The notes beneath the pieces were generated by a model, which saw nothing but the letters and a program-made list of their open reading frames with translations, was not told the DNA's origin and did no database searches. Below, piece by piece: positions 26,588 to 34,838 of a stretch of DNA of 64,000 nt. Both the position numbers and the translations under genes were made by a program. The stretch is from Gemmatimonadota bacterium (GTDB taxonomy: Bacteria > Gemmatimonadota > Gemmatimonadetes > Longimicrobiales > Gaopeijiaceae), in assembly GCA_030428885.1 (NCBI GenBank), contig JAUIEJ010000006.1, forward strand, positions 248,001 to 312,000. The letters are read 5' to 3'. Position 1 is the stretch's first letter, and every line of letters starts with the position of its first letter.

Positions 26588-27447
26588 TCCTCCATGCCGC
26601 CGTCGTCCAGGACGATGTGCTGGACCACGACCATGTCGAGGCCCAGGGGCACGGGCGCCATGCTCACGTCCATGGAGCCCCGGAGGCGGGCCTCCACGTA
26701 CTGCTGGACGACCAGATTCCGGGACGAGTCCCACAGGTACCAGCCCGAGCCCTCGCCGGCCACGTCCTGACGGATCTCGGCACCGTCCTGCATGGTCTCG
26801 GTGACCCGCTCGTCGTACGAGGTGAAGGCCACCTTCAGGTAGGTCCCGCCGGCCACCGTCGTGTCGCCCACCACGGTGAAGTCGTAGATGGTGGTGCCCT
26901 CGCTGGTGCCCGCGTCCTCGTCGGTGGCGATGGTCACGGTGTCGGTCCACATCTCCCCGACGGTCACCGCTCGCCCCGGCAGGCGCGGGAAGAAGCTCGC
27001 CGCCATGGTGGCGGGGCTCACGGCCTGGGCCGATACGCCCTGGATCTCGGGAGCCGAGACCAGGGTGCCCACACCGCGCCGGTCGATGGAGAAGACGATG
27101 GGCCCGCCGATCTCCGACTCGTCGCCGCGCTGGGAGCCGGCGAGGGGGTTGGAGGCGGCGATGTCGAACTCCCGGTAGGAGGCGGTGACTTCCACCGCGT
27201 CGCCGCCGCCGGCGTAGGCGAGGTCGAGGACGGCGCTCATGGCGACGGAGACCTCCATGGTCTGGCCGCCGGCATCGATCTCCATGTCCACGGTGTCGCC
27301 CTGGAGGTAGGTCACGGCGCCGCCCGGAGGCACGGCGTAGGCCAGCGCCGGGGGGCCGGCCATGTCGGCGGCCGACGAGCCTCCGCCGGCGCAGGCGGCC
27401 AGGGGCAGAGCCAGGGCGAGGGTCGGAACGAGGGGTCGGAAACGCAT
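26584..27447 (-). CDS. Putative lipoprotein of unknown function
   Basis: A 287-residue protein with an N-terminal signal ending in a lipobox (LALPLAACAGG). The mature part is a beta-rich domain with patterns TYLQGDTVDMEIDAGGQTME, PIVFSIDRRGVGTLVSAPEI, TVGEMWTDTVTIATDED and GSGWYLWDSSRNLVVQQYVE. These resemble DUF6263-like cell-surface proteins, but I would not assign the family firmly. It probably sits in the outer-membrane leaflet. It is convergent with the amidohydrolase and divergent from the small gene at 27645. Confidence 0.7.
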   Translation of the reverse strand: MRFRPLVPTLALALPLAACAGGGSSAADMAGPPALAYAVPPGGAVTYLQGDTVDMEIDAGGQTMEVSVAMSAVLDLAYAGGGDAVEVTASYREFDIAASNPLAGSQRGDESEIGGPIVFSIDRRGVGTLVSAPEIQGVSAQAVSPATMAASFFPRLPGRAVTVGEMWTDTVTIATDEDAGTSEGTTIYDFTVVGDTTVAGGTYLKVAFTSYDERVTETMQDGAEIRQDVAGEGSGWYLWDSSRNLVVQQYVEARLRGSMDVSMAPVPLGLDMVVVQHIVLDDGGMED

Positions 27448-27644
27448 GGAAGAGGACTCCGGAAGGATCGGGTTCGGGGTTCGGCGAAGGCGTGGCCGGG
27501 GGAACGCACGGCCGGTTCACGCAGTATCGCGTACGACTCCATGGAGGGGAATCTTCACGGCGGGGGCGGCCTTGGCCCGGCGTCGCGCCCGGCGTTATCG
27601 TCCGAGGCTATCCCCGCACACCGCACGCTGCAGAGGTCGTCGTC

Positions 27645-28208
27645 ATGTCGTTCCGAACCAATCCCGACCGTATTCTGGAGAACATCGATCGGGCCCGGAG
27701 CCGCGACGACGGCGGCCTGCGGGCCGGTTCCGACCGGCAGGCGTCGGGACGGGAGCTCGACACGGCGGTCCCCGAGGTGGACGCCACCACCCCCGAGCGC
27801 ATGAAGCGGATCTTCGCCGCACTGGAGCGCTCCTACACTTCCTGCGCCCAGTCCGCGGCCCTGGGACCCCTGGCCCATCGCTTCCAGGCCGTGGGCGACG
27901 TGAACGAGCACCGGGCCGTGGGCGACGTGAGCGTCTCGATCCGCTGGCTCGATCACGACCGCAACGACGATTTCGGCATGTCGCCCTTCGAGATCGTGCC
28001 CAACGACCTGGTGGAGGCCCGGAAGGCCACCAAGACCACCCGCCCCGACGTCAACGCGCTGCGGGTGCTCCGGCACCGACTCCGCACCGGCGTCCAGGAG
28101 GCGTGGCAGAAGGTCGAGCCCCGGGTGCGCGACGCCCTGCGGGATCGGGCCGACATGGGCCACGTCGAGGTCCAGGTCACCATGGACCTCCGGCCCGTCG
28201 AGTTCTGA
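27645..28208 (+). CDS. Conserved-looking hypothetical protein
   Basis: A 187-residue soluble protein with no signal or membrane helix and no domain I recognise. It has a charged helical start (FRTNPDRILENIDRARSRDD), a segment with regular beta pattern (RAVGDVSVSIRWLDHDRNDD), and helices ending in VEVQVTMDLRPVEF. The start is the first ATG after the divergent gap; no strong Shine-Dalgarno is seen. Its TGA overlaps the proposed CTG start of the next gene. Codon use matches the neighbours, supporting a real gene. Confidence 0.65.
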   Translation: MSFRTNPDRILENIDRARSRDDGGLRAGSDRQASGRELDTAVPEVDATTPERMKRIFAALERSYTSCAQSAALGPLAHRFQAVGDVNEHRAVGDVSVSIRWLDHDRNDDFGMSPFEIVPNDLVEARKATKTTRPDVNALRVLRHRLRTGVQEAWQKVEPRVRDALRDRADMGHVEVQVTMDLRPVEF

Positions 28209-29107
28209 GCGGCGTTCTCGTCGTCTTCCTGGACGGGGTCGGCATCGGTCCCGACGACCCCGACGTCAATCCGTTCCTCCAGGCCCGGCTTCCCCATCTG
28301 GGGGAGTGGCTGGGAGGACGCCTCCCCACCCTGGAGGGTCTCGCCTCGGGTCCGCCCGAGGGCGCCGTCGCCCGGGTGATCCCCCTGGATGCGGCCCTGG
28401 GTGTGGAGGGCCTGCCCCAGAGCGGCACGGGTCAGGCCACCCTCCTCACGGGCCACAACGGCGCCGAACTCCACGGCGGCCACTTCGGGCCCTGGGTTCC
28501 CGTGAAGCTCCGGCCCCTGGTGGAGGAGGAGAGCTGGCTGCGCCGGGCCGTGGACGCGGGCCGCCGCGTGGCCTTCGCCAACGCCTACCCCCGGGGATGG
28601 CCGGGCGAAGGGCGGGGCCGCCGGGTGGCGGGACCGCCCCTGGCCGCCCGGGGGGCGGGGCTCCTCACCCGGGATCACACGGCGCTGGGGCGCCGGGGGG
28701 CGGTGTCCAGCGAGATCGTCAACGACGGGTGGCGGCGATGGCTCGGCGACGATGCGGCGCCCGTGGTGACGGCGGAGGCGGCGGGAGGCGTCCTGGCCGA
28801 GATCGCCGCGGAGCACGACCTCACCCTCTTCGCCCACTACTCCACCGACACGGCGGGACATCGGGGCGGGATGGAGGGGGGTGTGGCGGCGCTGGAGCGG
28901 GTCGATGCGTTCCTCGGGGGACTCCGGGCCGATCTGCCGCCCGACACGACCCTTCTCCTGTTGAGCGATCACGGCAACATCGAAGACGTCCGGGGCGGCC
29001 ACACCCGGAACCCGGCCCTGGGGCTCGAGATGGGGCCGACCCTCGGCGCCATGGAGAGCCTGACGGACGTGACGGCGGCGGTGCTGGGGGCTCTGGGGAT
29101 CCGGTAG
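28205..29107 (+). CDS. Phosphopentomutase/iPGM-like metalloenzyme
   Basis: About 300 residues of the alkaline-phosphatase superfamily (PF01676-type). Metal and active-site motifs: Asp in VVFLDGVGIGPDD, the nucleophile region PQSGTGQATLLTGHNG, FAHYSTDTAGHRGG, and LLLLSDHGNIEDVRGGHTRN, which supplies the late Asp-His and His ligands. No ATG, GTG or TTG exists near the natural N-terminus. The only sensible start is CTG at 28205, overlapping the preceding TGA as CTGA, so the protein begins (M)SGVLVVFLDGVGIG like its relatives. It probably transfers or hydrolyses a phosphate; the substrate is unknown. Confidence 0.85.
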   Translation: MSGVLVVFLDGVGIGPDDPDVNPFLQARLPHLGEWLGGRLPTLEGLASGPPEGAVARVIPLDAALGVEGLPQSGTGQATLLTGHNGAELHGGHFGPWVPVKLRPLVEEESWLRRAVDAGRRVAFANAYPRGWPGEGRGRRVAGPPLAARGAGLLTRDHTALGRRGAVSSEIVNDGWRRWLGDDAAPVVTAEAAGGVLAEIAAEHDLTLFAHYSTDTAGHRGGMEGGVAALERVDAFLGGLRADLPPDTTLLLLSDHGNIEDVRGGHTRNPALGLEMGPTLGAMESLTDVTAAVLGALGIR

Positions 29108-29119
29108 TCCCGACGGGGC

Positions 29120-30928
29120 ATGTCATCGCCCCGGGCTCGGACCGATCGTGGGGGCGTGACCACCGCCAGCCCCCCCGCTCCGCCCTCCGCCCCACCCCGG
29201 ATCCTCGGGCGCCTGCTCGTGGAAGAGGGACACGTCAGCCCCGACCGGGTGGAGACGGCCCTCCGGGAACAGGCGGGAACGGGACTGCGCCTCGGCGAAC
29301 TGCTGGTGCAGAAGGGATGGGTGGATGCCGAAGTGGTGGCCCGGATGCTGGCGCGGCAGCTCGGCCTCACGTACCGGGCCCACCCCCTCGGAGCCGACCC
29401 GGCCGCGGCGGGCCTCCTGGACGCCGATCGGGCCCGGGCCGGGGCGGTCCTGCCCCTGGACGCGGGGCCTCGCCGCCTCCGCCTGGCCATGGCCGACCCC
29501 CTGGACCTGGATACCGTGCGGGACGTGGGCTTCCGCACGGGCCGCCGCGTCGAGGCCGTGGTGGTGTCGCCTCGGGCACTGGCTCGAGGGCTCGACGCGG
29601 CCTACGGCGGCACGGTGGATCGGATCGTGGCGGACCTGGACACGGGCGCCGCTCCCGACGACGACACCGACGATCTGGAGCGGGCGGCGTCGTCCACGCC
29701 GGTGGTGCGGTTGGTGGACGGCCTCCTGGAAGCGGCGGCCGCCGCCGGGGCATCGGATGTCCACCTGGAGCCCGTGGATGAAGGCCTGCGTGTGCGGTTC
29801 CGGATCGACGGCGTACTCGGGACCAGCCACACCCTCCCCGGCGGCGTGCGCGACGCCGTGCTGTCCCGGCTGAAGATCCTGGCGGGAATGGACATCGCGG
29901 TGCGCCGGCGGCCCCAGGACGGGGGATTCGGGCTGACCCACGGCGAGCGCTCCCTCTCACTCCGGGTGTCGACCCTGCCGGCGGGAAAGGGCGAGAAGGC
30001 GGTGATCCGGCTGCTGGACCCCGGCCGGGTTCCCGGCGGCCTGGACGCCCTGGGCTTCGCCCCCGCCGACGAAGCCCGGATCCGACGGGTGCTGGAGGCG
30101 GGACAGGGCGTGCTCCTGGCCACCGGGCCCACGGGAAGCGGGAAGAGCAGCACCCTGCAGGCGGCCCTCCGGGCGGTGGACCGGGAGCGCCTCAACGTCG
30201 TGGCCCTGGAGGACCCGGTGGAGTACCGGGTGCCCGGGGTGGTCCACGTACAGATGGCCAGCCGGGCGGGGCTCACCTTCGCCTCGGCGCTCCGGGCGGT
30301 GCTCCGCCAGGACCCGGACGTGGTCATGGTGGGCGAGATCCGGGACCGGGAAACCGCCGAGATCGCCATGGCCGCGGCCGTGACGGGGCACCTCGTTCTC
30401 TCCAGCCTCCACACCACCGACGCCCCGGGCGCCGTGGCGAGGCTGCTCCACATGGGCGTGCCGCCCTACCTGGTGGCCGCGGGGCTGGCGGGGGTCGTGG
30501 CCCAGCGCCTGGTGCGCCGGGTCTGCCGTGGGTGCCGGGGACGGGGTTGCGAGGGGTGCCGCGACGGCCTCTCGGGCCGAACGGGGGTCTTCCAGGTGCT
30601 GGTGGTGGACGAACGTCTCCGGGAGGCCGTGGCCACGGGCGCGTCCACGGCGACCATCCGACGGCTGGCCCGAGAGGCGGGCATGGGGACCCTGGCCGAC
30701 GACGCCCGTCGAGCCATCGCCGAGGGCACCACCGTGCCCCACGAGGCGGCCCGGGTGGTCCGGGGCGACCCCGGCGCCTCGAACCCGTGCGAGGGCTGCG
30801 GCGGCGTGGTTCCCGCCGAGGCCCGCGCGTGCCCCTGGTGCGGCCGACCCCGGGGGCGGTGGTGCCGTTGTGGCACCCGGCTCCGGCCCGGATGGCGGTT
30901 CTGTCCGAGTTGTGCCCGGACCCCCTGA
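29120..30928 (+). CDS. GspE/PilB-type secretion ATPase with C-terminal zinc-ribbon tail
   Basis: A 602-residue hexameric ATPase. The N-terminal MshEN/GspE domain is ILGRLLVEEGHVSPDRVETA. The core has DVHLEP, Walker A GPTGSGKSSTLQAAL, Asp box LEDPVEYRVPGVVHVQ, Walker B VVMVGEIRDRETAE and the His box HLVLSSLHTTDAPGAV. The usual tetra-Cys is CRGCRGRGCEGC. Unusually, after the standard end near residue 545 there is a tail with four further Cys pairs (CEGC, CPWC, CRC, CPSC), a double zinc ribbon. It powers type II secretion or type IV pili, but no other such gene is near. A GTG at 29156 is an alternative start. Confidence 0.93.
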   Translation: MSSPRARTDRGGVTTASPPAPPSAPPRILGRLLVEEGHVSPDRVETALREQAGTGLRLGELLVQKGWVDAEVVARMLARQLGLTYRAHPLGADPAAAGLLDADRARAGAVLPLDAGPRRLRLAMADPLDLDTVRDVGFRTGRRVEAVVVSPRALARGLDAAYGGTVDRIVADLDTGAAPDDDTDDLERAASSTPVVRLVDGLLEAAAAAGASDVHLEPVDEGLRVRFRIDGVLGTSHTLPGGVRDAVLSRLKILAGMDIAVRRRPQDGGFGLTHGERSLSLRVSTLPAGKGEKAVIRLLDPGRVPGGLDALGFAPADEARIRRVLEAGQGVLLATGPTGSGKSSTLQAALRAVDRERLNVVALEDPVEYRVPGVVHVQMASRAGLTFASALRAVLRQDPDVVMVGEIRDRETAEIAMAAAVTGHLVLSSLHTTDAPGAVARLLHMGVPPYLVAAGLAGVVAQRLVRRVCRGCRGRGCEGCRDGLSGRTGVFQVLVVDERLREAVATGASTATIRRLAREAGMGTLADDARRAIAEGTTVPHEAARVVRGDPGASNPCEGCGGVVPAEARACPWCGRPRGRWCRCGTRLRPGWRFCPSCARTP

Positions 30929-30937
30929 CTCCAGGGG
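30922..30937. terminator. Possible terminator hairpin
   Basis: A 6-bp stem CCCCTG/CAGGGG with a 4-base loop at the stop of the GspE-like gene, in the 22-base gap before the convergent zinc-ribbon gene. It is short and lacks a T-tract. Confidence 0.35.
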
Positions 30938-30950
30938 CGACCACCGGGGG

Positions 30951-31292
30951 CTACTGAAGGGCCGCCGGAGCCGGCTGCCGGTTGCCTTCCGACGGCGGAA
31001 CGAGGCGGGAGCGAGCGTCCCGGGGGAGGGGGAGGAGGTGCACCAGGTATCCCAGGGCCAGGACGGCCACGAAGACCGCGAGAACGAACCGGGCCGCCGG
31101 GCCCAGACGGGCGCCCGTGACGGGGACAGGACTCTGAATGGGCGAGGTCCGCCGGAGCCCCCCGGACTCCTGCAGGAGGGTGTCCATCTGGGCCCCGCAA
31201 CGTCCGCACAGGCGGAACATGGCCGGGTTCACCGCCCAGCAATGGGGGCAGATGGACGGGGCCCGGGGCGGGCCGGCGTCGGGCCGGGTCAC
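30951..31292 (-). CDS. Zinc-ribbon, single-membrane-helix protein
   Basis: A 113-residue protein. The N-terminal zinc ribbon is CPHCWAVNPAMFRLCGRCGA (two C-x2-C pairs). A linker is followed by one hydrophobic helix, FVLAVFVAVLALGYLVHLL, so the ribbon is probably tethered to the membrane. Function is unknown; similar ribbons occur on regulators and scaffold proteins. The GTG at 31292 overlaps the upstream TGA in a GTGA junction, which fixes the start. It is convergent with the GspE-like gene, whose own C-terminal tail is also a zinc ribbon. Confidence 0.75.
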   Translation of the reverse strand: MTRPDAGPPRAPSICPHCWAVNPAMFRLCGRCGAQMDTLLQESGGLRRTSPIQSPVPVTGARLGPAARFVLAVFVAVLALGYLVHLLPLPRDARSRLVPPSEGNRQPAPAALQ

Positions 31293-32005
31293 GAGCCTCG
31301 CCGTTTCACGTCGCGGATCAGGCGGTCCACCGGGTCGCCGGCCCGGGGCCAGAGCACCCGCTCCGAGACCCGGTTCAGGGCCTGGCGGACCTTCACGAAG
31401 TCCCGACCGACGCCGTCGAAGACCGCCTGCACCCCCAGGGCCTCGGCTTCCTGGCTCCGGGCCGCCTCGGCGTAGCCCGTGGCTCCCAGGCGGTCGAAGT
31501 AGTCCAGGGGCGGTCCCCCCCGGGTGCGCCGGCGGGTGGCCAGGTAGTCGGGAAACAGTCCGGCCAGCCAGAGGGAGAAGTTGCCCAGGTGGGTGCGGAG
31601 CAGGAACGCCCGCCGGGCGTCGGCCGTGCGGAGCTGGGCCAACAGGTCCACGAGATAGAAGTACTCCTGGTCGTCGTCGTCGCTGGGCCGATAGGCGGCC
31701 CGCGCCCGTCCGAACCCCGCCACCAGGGAGGCCACGAAGTCGGCGATGGCCGCATCGTCGATACCGCTTTCGAGCAGGGCCTGCCGCACGAGAACGAAGA
31801 AGACCACGCCGGGCGAGACCCGGACGTCGGGATCGGTGAGGATCGCGTTGCGGACCCGGGGGTCGTCCAGCAACGCATCCACCCCGTGGGCTTCCAGGCG
31901 CTCCCGGGCCGACGCCCGCAGTTCGGCGTCGTCGCGCCCCAGGAGGTCCACCAGGTGCAGGGCGTCGGTGCGCGTCATGGACGCGCGGATCGTGGGGAGG
32001 ATCAT
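31289..32005 (-). CDS. Hypothetical soluble protein
   Basis: A 238-residue, mostly helical protein with no signal peptide or membrane helix. No domain was recognised. Visible features are an Asp-rich loop (YRPSDDDDQEYFYLVDLL) and a long amphipathic C-terminus with alternating Arg/Leu (DFVKVRQALNRVSERVLW). The ATG at 32005 has GGAG about 9 bases upstream. It is co-transcribed with the zinc-ribbon membrane protein through a 4-base overlap and is divergent from the NtrY-like kinase. A role linked to either neighbour is only a guess. Confidence 0.7.
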   Translation of the reverse strand: MILPTIRASMTRTDALHLVDLLGRDDAELRASARERLEAHGVDALLDDPRVRNAILTDPDVRVSPGVVFFVLVRQALLESGIDDAAIADFVASLVAGFGRARAAYRPSDDDDQEYFYLVDLLAQLRTADARRAFLLRTHLGNFSLWLAGLFPDYLATRRRTRGGPPLDYFDRLGATGYAEAARSQEAEALGVQAVFDGVGRDFVKVRQALNRVSERVLWPRAGDPVDRLIRDVKRRGS

Positions 32006-32193
32006 GGCCGGGCTCCTTCCTTGCCGCGTATTCGGGCCCGCGTCTACCTTCGTTCACCGGAGGCGCCGGCCCTCCACGGATCCTACACGGACCGTGTTTC
32101 GCCGGGTTCCGCCCCCCTCCGGGCAGAATCCACGGCGGCGAGTCGCGGCGCAAGCGTCGTCGACGGTCTACCACGCCGCACCCAGGAGTGTCG

Positions 32194-33414
32194 GTGGTTC
32201 GCATCACGAGCTTTCGCAGCCGGGTCTTCGCGGCGCTGCTCGCGGTGGCCGTGGTCCCCACCGCCCTCGCCCTGGCCGGAAGCGTTCTGGCCCTCCGTCA
32301 GGTGGGGTCCACCACCGGAACCCTGGGCCCCTGGTCGGCCGTGGCCGAGTCGGGTCGGGAGCTCGTGGAGGCCGCCCGGGCCGCCGCGCCCGGCGACACC
32401 GTGGTGGAGCGGGCCGCCGCGGCCCACACCGAGGCCCTGTCGGCCAGTGTGCGCCATTCCCGGCTGTATGCCCTGGTGACGGACCGATCCGTGCGGCTCC
32501 TGCCCTGGGCCGCCCTGGCCACGATCCTCTTCCTGGCCGGGTTGTCAGCGTGGGTCGCGCGCCTCCTGGCCCGGAACTTCTCGTCGCCCATCTCCGAGCT
32601 GGTGGGGTGGACCGAACTCATCGCCGCCGGCGAGCCCCTGCCGCCGGAGCAGGGCAAACAGACCGGCGTGCGCGAATACCGGGCGTTGCGCCGGGCGCTG
32701 CGCACCGGCGCCCGCCGCCTGGACGAAGCCCGGAAGCAGCAGGTGGAAGGCGCCCGCCTCCGGGCCTGGACCGAGATGGCGCGGCGCGTCGCCCACGAGA
32801 TCAAGAACCCCCTGACGCCCATGCGCATGAGCGCCTCGGCGCTGGCCCGCAACGACGACCCCAAGGTGCGGCAGGCCGCCGAGATGCTCCTGGAAGAGGT
32901 GGCCCGCCTCGACGACATGGCCCGGACCTTCGCCCGCTTCGGACGGCCCCCCGAGGGCCCCGCCGCCGAGGTGGATCTGGTGGAGCTCGCCCGGGGGATC
33001 GTGGCCGGCTTCGACGACGGCGACGCCCCGGTGCGATTCCACACCCAGGCCCCGGTCCCCCTGGTCCACGGTCACTACGACGTCCTGGGGCAGGCTCTGC
33101 GCAATCTGGTGGTCAACGCCGTGGAGGCGGTCACCGAGGGCGGGGGCTCCCGCATCGACGTGGTGGTGGAGGCCGCCGACGGAGGGGCCCGGGTGCTCGT
33201 GCGCGACGACGGCCCCGGGATCCGCGCCGAGCTCCTGGAGGAGATCTGGCAACCCGACGTCACCACCCGTCACCGGGGTTCGGGATTGGGCCTCGCCATG
33301 GTCCGCCGGGCCGCCGAGATCCACGGGGGAACCGCCCGGGCGTGGAATCGCATCGAAGGGGGCGCCGAATTCGAGCTCCGGCTCCCTCGAACCCCGCCCG
33401 GCGACGGGGCGTAG
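32194..33414 (+). CDS. NtrY-like sensor histidine kinase
   Basis: A protein of about 406 residues. One membrane helix near the N-terminus ([19 protein letters not shown]), a periplasmic segment of about 70 residues, a second helix ([20 protein letters not shown]), a HAMP-like linker, then HisKA with phospho-acceptor [20 protein letters not shown] and HATPase_c with [26 protein letters not shown] and [23 protein letters not shown] is typical of NtrY kinases. The GTG at 32194 has AGGAG 5 bases upstream and is preferred over GTG at 32188. It is followed after 10 bases by its sigma-54 regulator partner. Confidence 0.92.
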   Translation: MVRITSFRSRVFAALLAVAVVPTALALAGSVLALRQVGSTTGTLGPWSAVAESGRELVEAARAAAPGDTVVERAAAAHTEALSASVRHSRLYALVTDRSVRLLPWAALATILFLAGLSAWVARLLARNFSSPISELVGWTELIAAGEPLPPEQGKQTGVREYRALRRALRTGARRLDEARKQQVEGARLRAWTEMARRVAHEIKNPLTPMRMSASALARNDDPKVRQAAEMLLEEVARLDDMARTFARFGRPPEGPAAEVDLVELARGIVAGFDDGDAPVRFHTQAPVPLVHGHYDVLGQALRNLVVNAVEAVTEGGGSRIDVVVEAADGGARVLVRDDGPGIRAELLEEIWQPDVTTRHRGSGLGLAMVRRAAEIHGGTARAWNRIEGGAEFELRLPRTPPGDGA

Positions 33415-33424
33415 AAGCGACGCC

Positions 33425-34789
33425 ATGGACATTCTCATCGTCGACGACGAAGGCAACATCCGACGCTCGCTCCGGGCCCTCCTGGAGGTGGAGGGTCACC
33501 ACGTCACCGAGGCGGGCTCGGCCGAAGACGCCCTGGAGCAGCTCGGGAGCATGCGGTCCCCCGACGTGATCCTCCTGGATCTTGCCCTCCCGGGCTCCAC
33601 GGGACTCCAGGCCCTGCCCCGGCTCCAGGAGGCGGCGCCGGCGGCCGCCGTGGTCATGATGAGCGGCCAGGCGTCCCTCTCCGACGCCGTGGAGGCCACG
33701 CGCCTGGGCGCCTTCCACTTCATCGAGAAGCCTCTCTCTCCCGAAGCGGTGCTCCTCACGGTGCGAGGGGCCGGCGAGGTGGCCCGGGCTCGGGACCTCA
33801 CCCGGGCCCTCCGGGAGGAACTGGGCCCCGACGCCGAACTGGTGGGGAGTTCGCCCGCCATGGAGCGGGTCCGGGAGGTGATCCGGAAGGTGGCCCCCAC
33901 CGACGCCCGGGTGCTCATCACCGGCGAAAGCGGCACGGGGAAGGAACTCGCCGCCGCCGCCATCCACGGCCTCTCGGAACGCCGGGGCCGGCCCTTCATT
34001 CGCGTCAACTCGGCCGCCATCCCCCGGGACCTGGTGGAGAGCGAGATGTTCGGCCACGAGAAGGGGGCCTTCACCGGCGCCACCGAGCGACGCAGGGGCC
34101 GATTCGAGCTGGCCGACGGCGGCACCCTCTTCCTGGACGAGGTGGCGGATCTGGGCCCCGAGGCCCAGGCCAAGCTGCTCCGGGTGCTGGAGTCGGGGGT
34201 GGTGGAGCGGGTGGGCGGTCAGCGGGGCATCACCGTCGATGTCCGGGTGGTGGCCGCCACCAATCGGGATCTCCGGGTGGCCGTGGACGAGGGACGCTTC
34301 CGGGAGGACCTCCTCTTCCGCCTGGACGTGGTCCCCCTGCGCATGCCCCCCCTCCGGGAGCGGGCCGGCGACGTGCCCCTCCTGGTGCAGCACGCCATTC
34401 GCCGGCTCCAGGCCCGGCACGGGCTGCCCGCCGTGCATTTCCGGTCCGACGCCTTCGAGGCGCTCCGATCGTACCGCTGGCCGGGCAACGTGCGGGAGCT
34501 CCTGAACGTCGTGGAGCGCCTCACCATTCTCCACGCCGGAGAGGACGTCACCGCCGACGACGTCCGCCCCGTGTTGTCGGGAGGCGCCCCGCCCCGGGGC
34601 CCCGCCTTCGACCCCGACGACGAACGGGATCTCCGGGATCGCCTGGACGACTTCGAACGCACCCTCATCGAGGAGGCCCTGGAGCACACCCGGGGCAACG
34701 TCACCGAAGCCGCCCGCACGCTCCGCACCGATCGCGCGAACCTCTATCGACGCATGCGTCGCCTGGGCCTCCGGGACGACGAACGCTGA
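33425..34789 (+). CDS. Sigma-54-dependent response regulator, NtrX/NtrC family
   Basis: A 454-residue activator. Receiver domain: acidic start ILIVDDEGN, phospho-acceptor Asp in [13 protein letters not shown], Lys in [14 protein letters not shown]+ domain: Walker [14 protein letters not shown], sigma-54 contact loop EKGAFTGA, Walker [14 protein letters not shown], and the arginine-finger region [14 protein letters not shown]. The C-terminal Fis-type helix-turn-helix is [20 protein letters not shown]. It drives transcription from sigma-54 promoters after phosphorylation by the upstream kinase. No rpoN gene or clear -24/-12 site was found here. The operon continues into envelope and amino-acid genes. 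Confidence 0.95.
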   Translation: MDILIVDDEGNIRRSLRALLEVEGHHVTEAGSAEDALEQLGSMRSPDVILLDLALPGSTGLQALPRLQEAAPAAAVVMMSGQASLSDAVEATRLGAFHFIEKPLSPEAVLLTVRGAGEVARARDLTRALREELGPDAELVGSSPAMERVREVIRKVAPTDARVLITGESGTGKELAAAAIHGLSERRGRPFIRVNSAAIPRDLVESEMFGHEKGAFTGATERRRGRFELADGGTLFLDEVADLGPEAQAKLLRVLESGVVERVGGQRGITVDVRVVAATNRDLRVAVDEGRFREDLLFRLDVVPLRMPPLRERAGDVPLLVQHAIRRLQARHGLPAVHFRSDAFEALRSYRWPGNVRELLNVVERLTILHAGEDVTADDVRPVLSGGAPPRGPAFDPDDERDLRDRLDDFERTLIEEALEHTRGNVTEAARTLRTDRANLYRRMRRLGLRDDER

Positions 34790-34838
34790 CCGTGGCCGCG
34801 GTCGCTCCCCTCGGGGCGGCCGGGCCCAGGGAGACACC

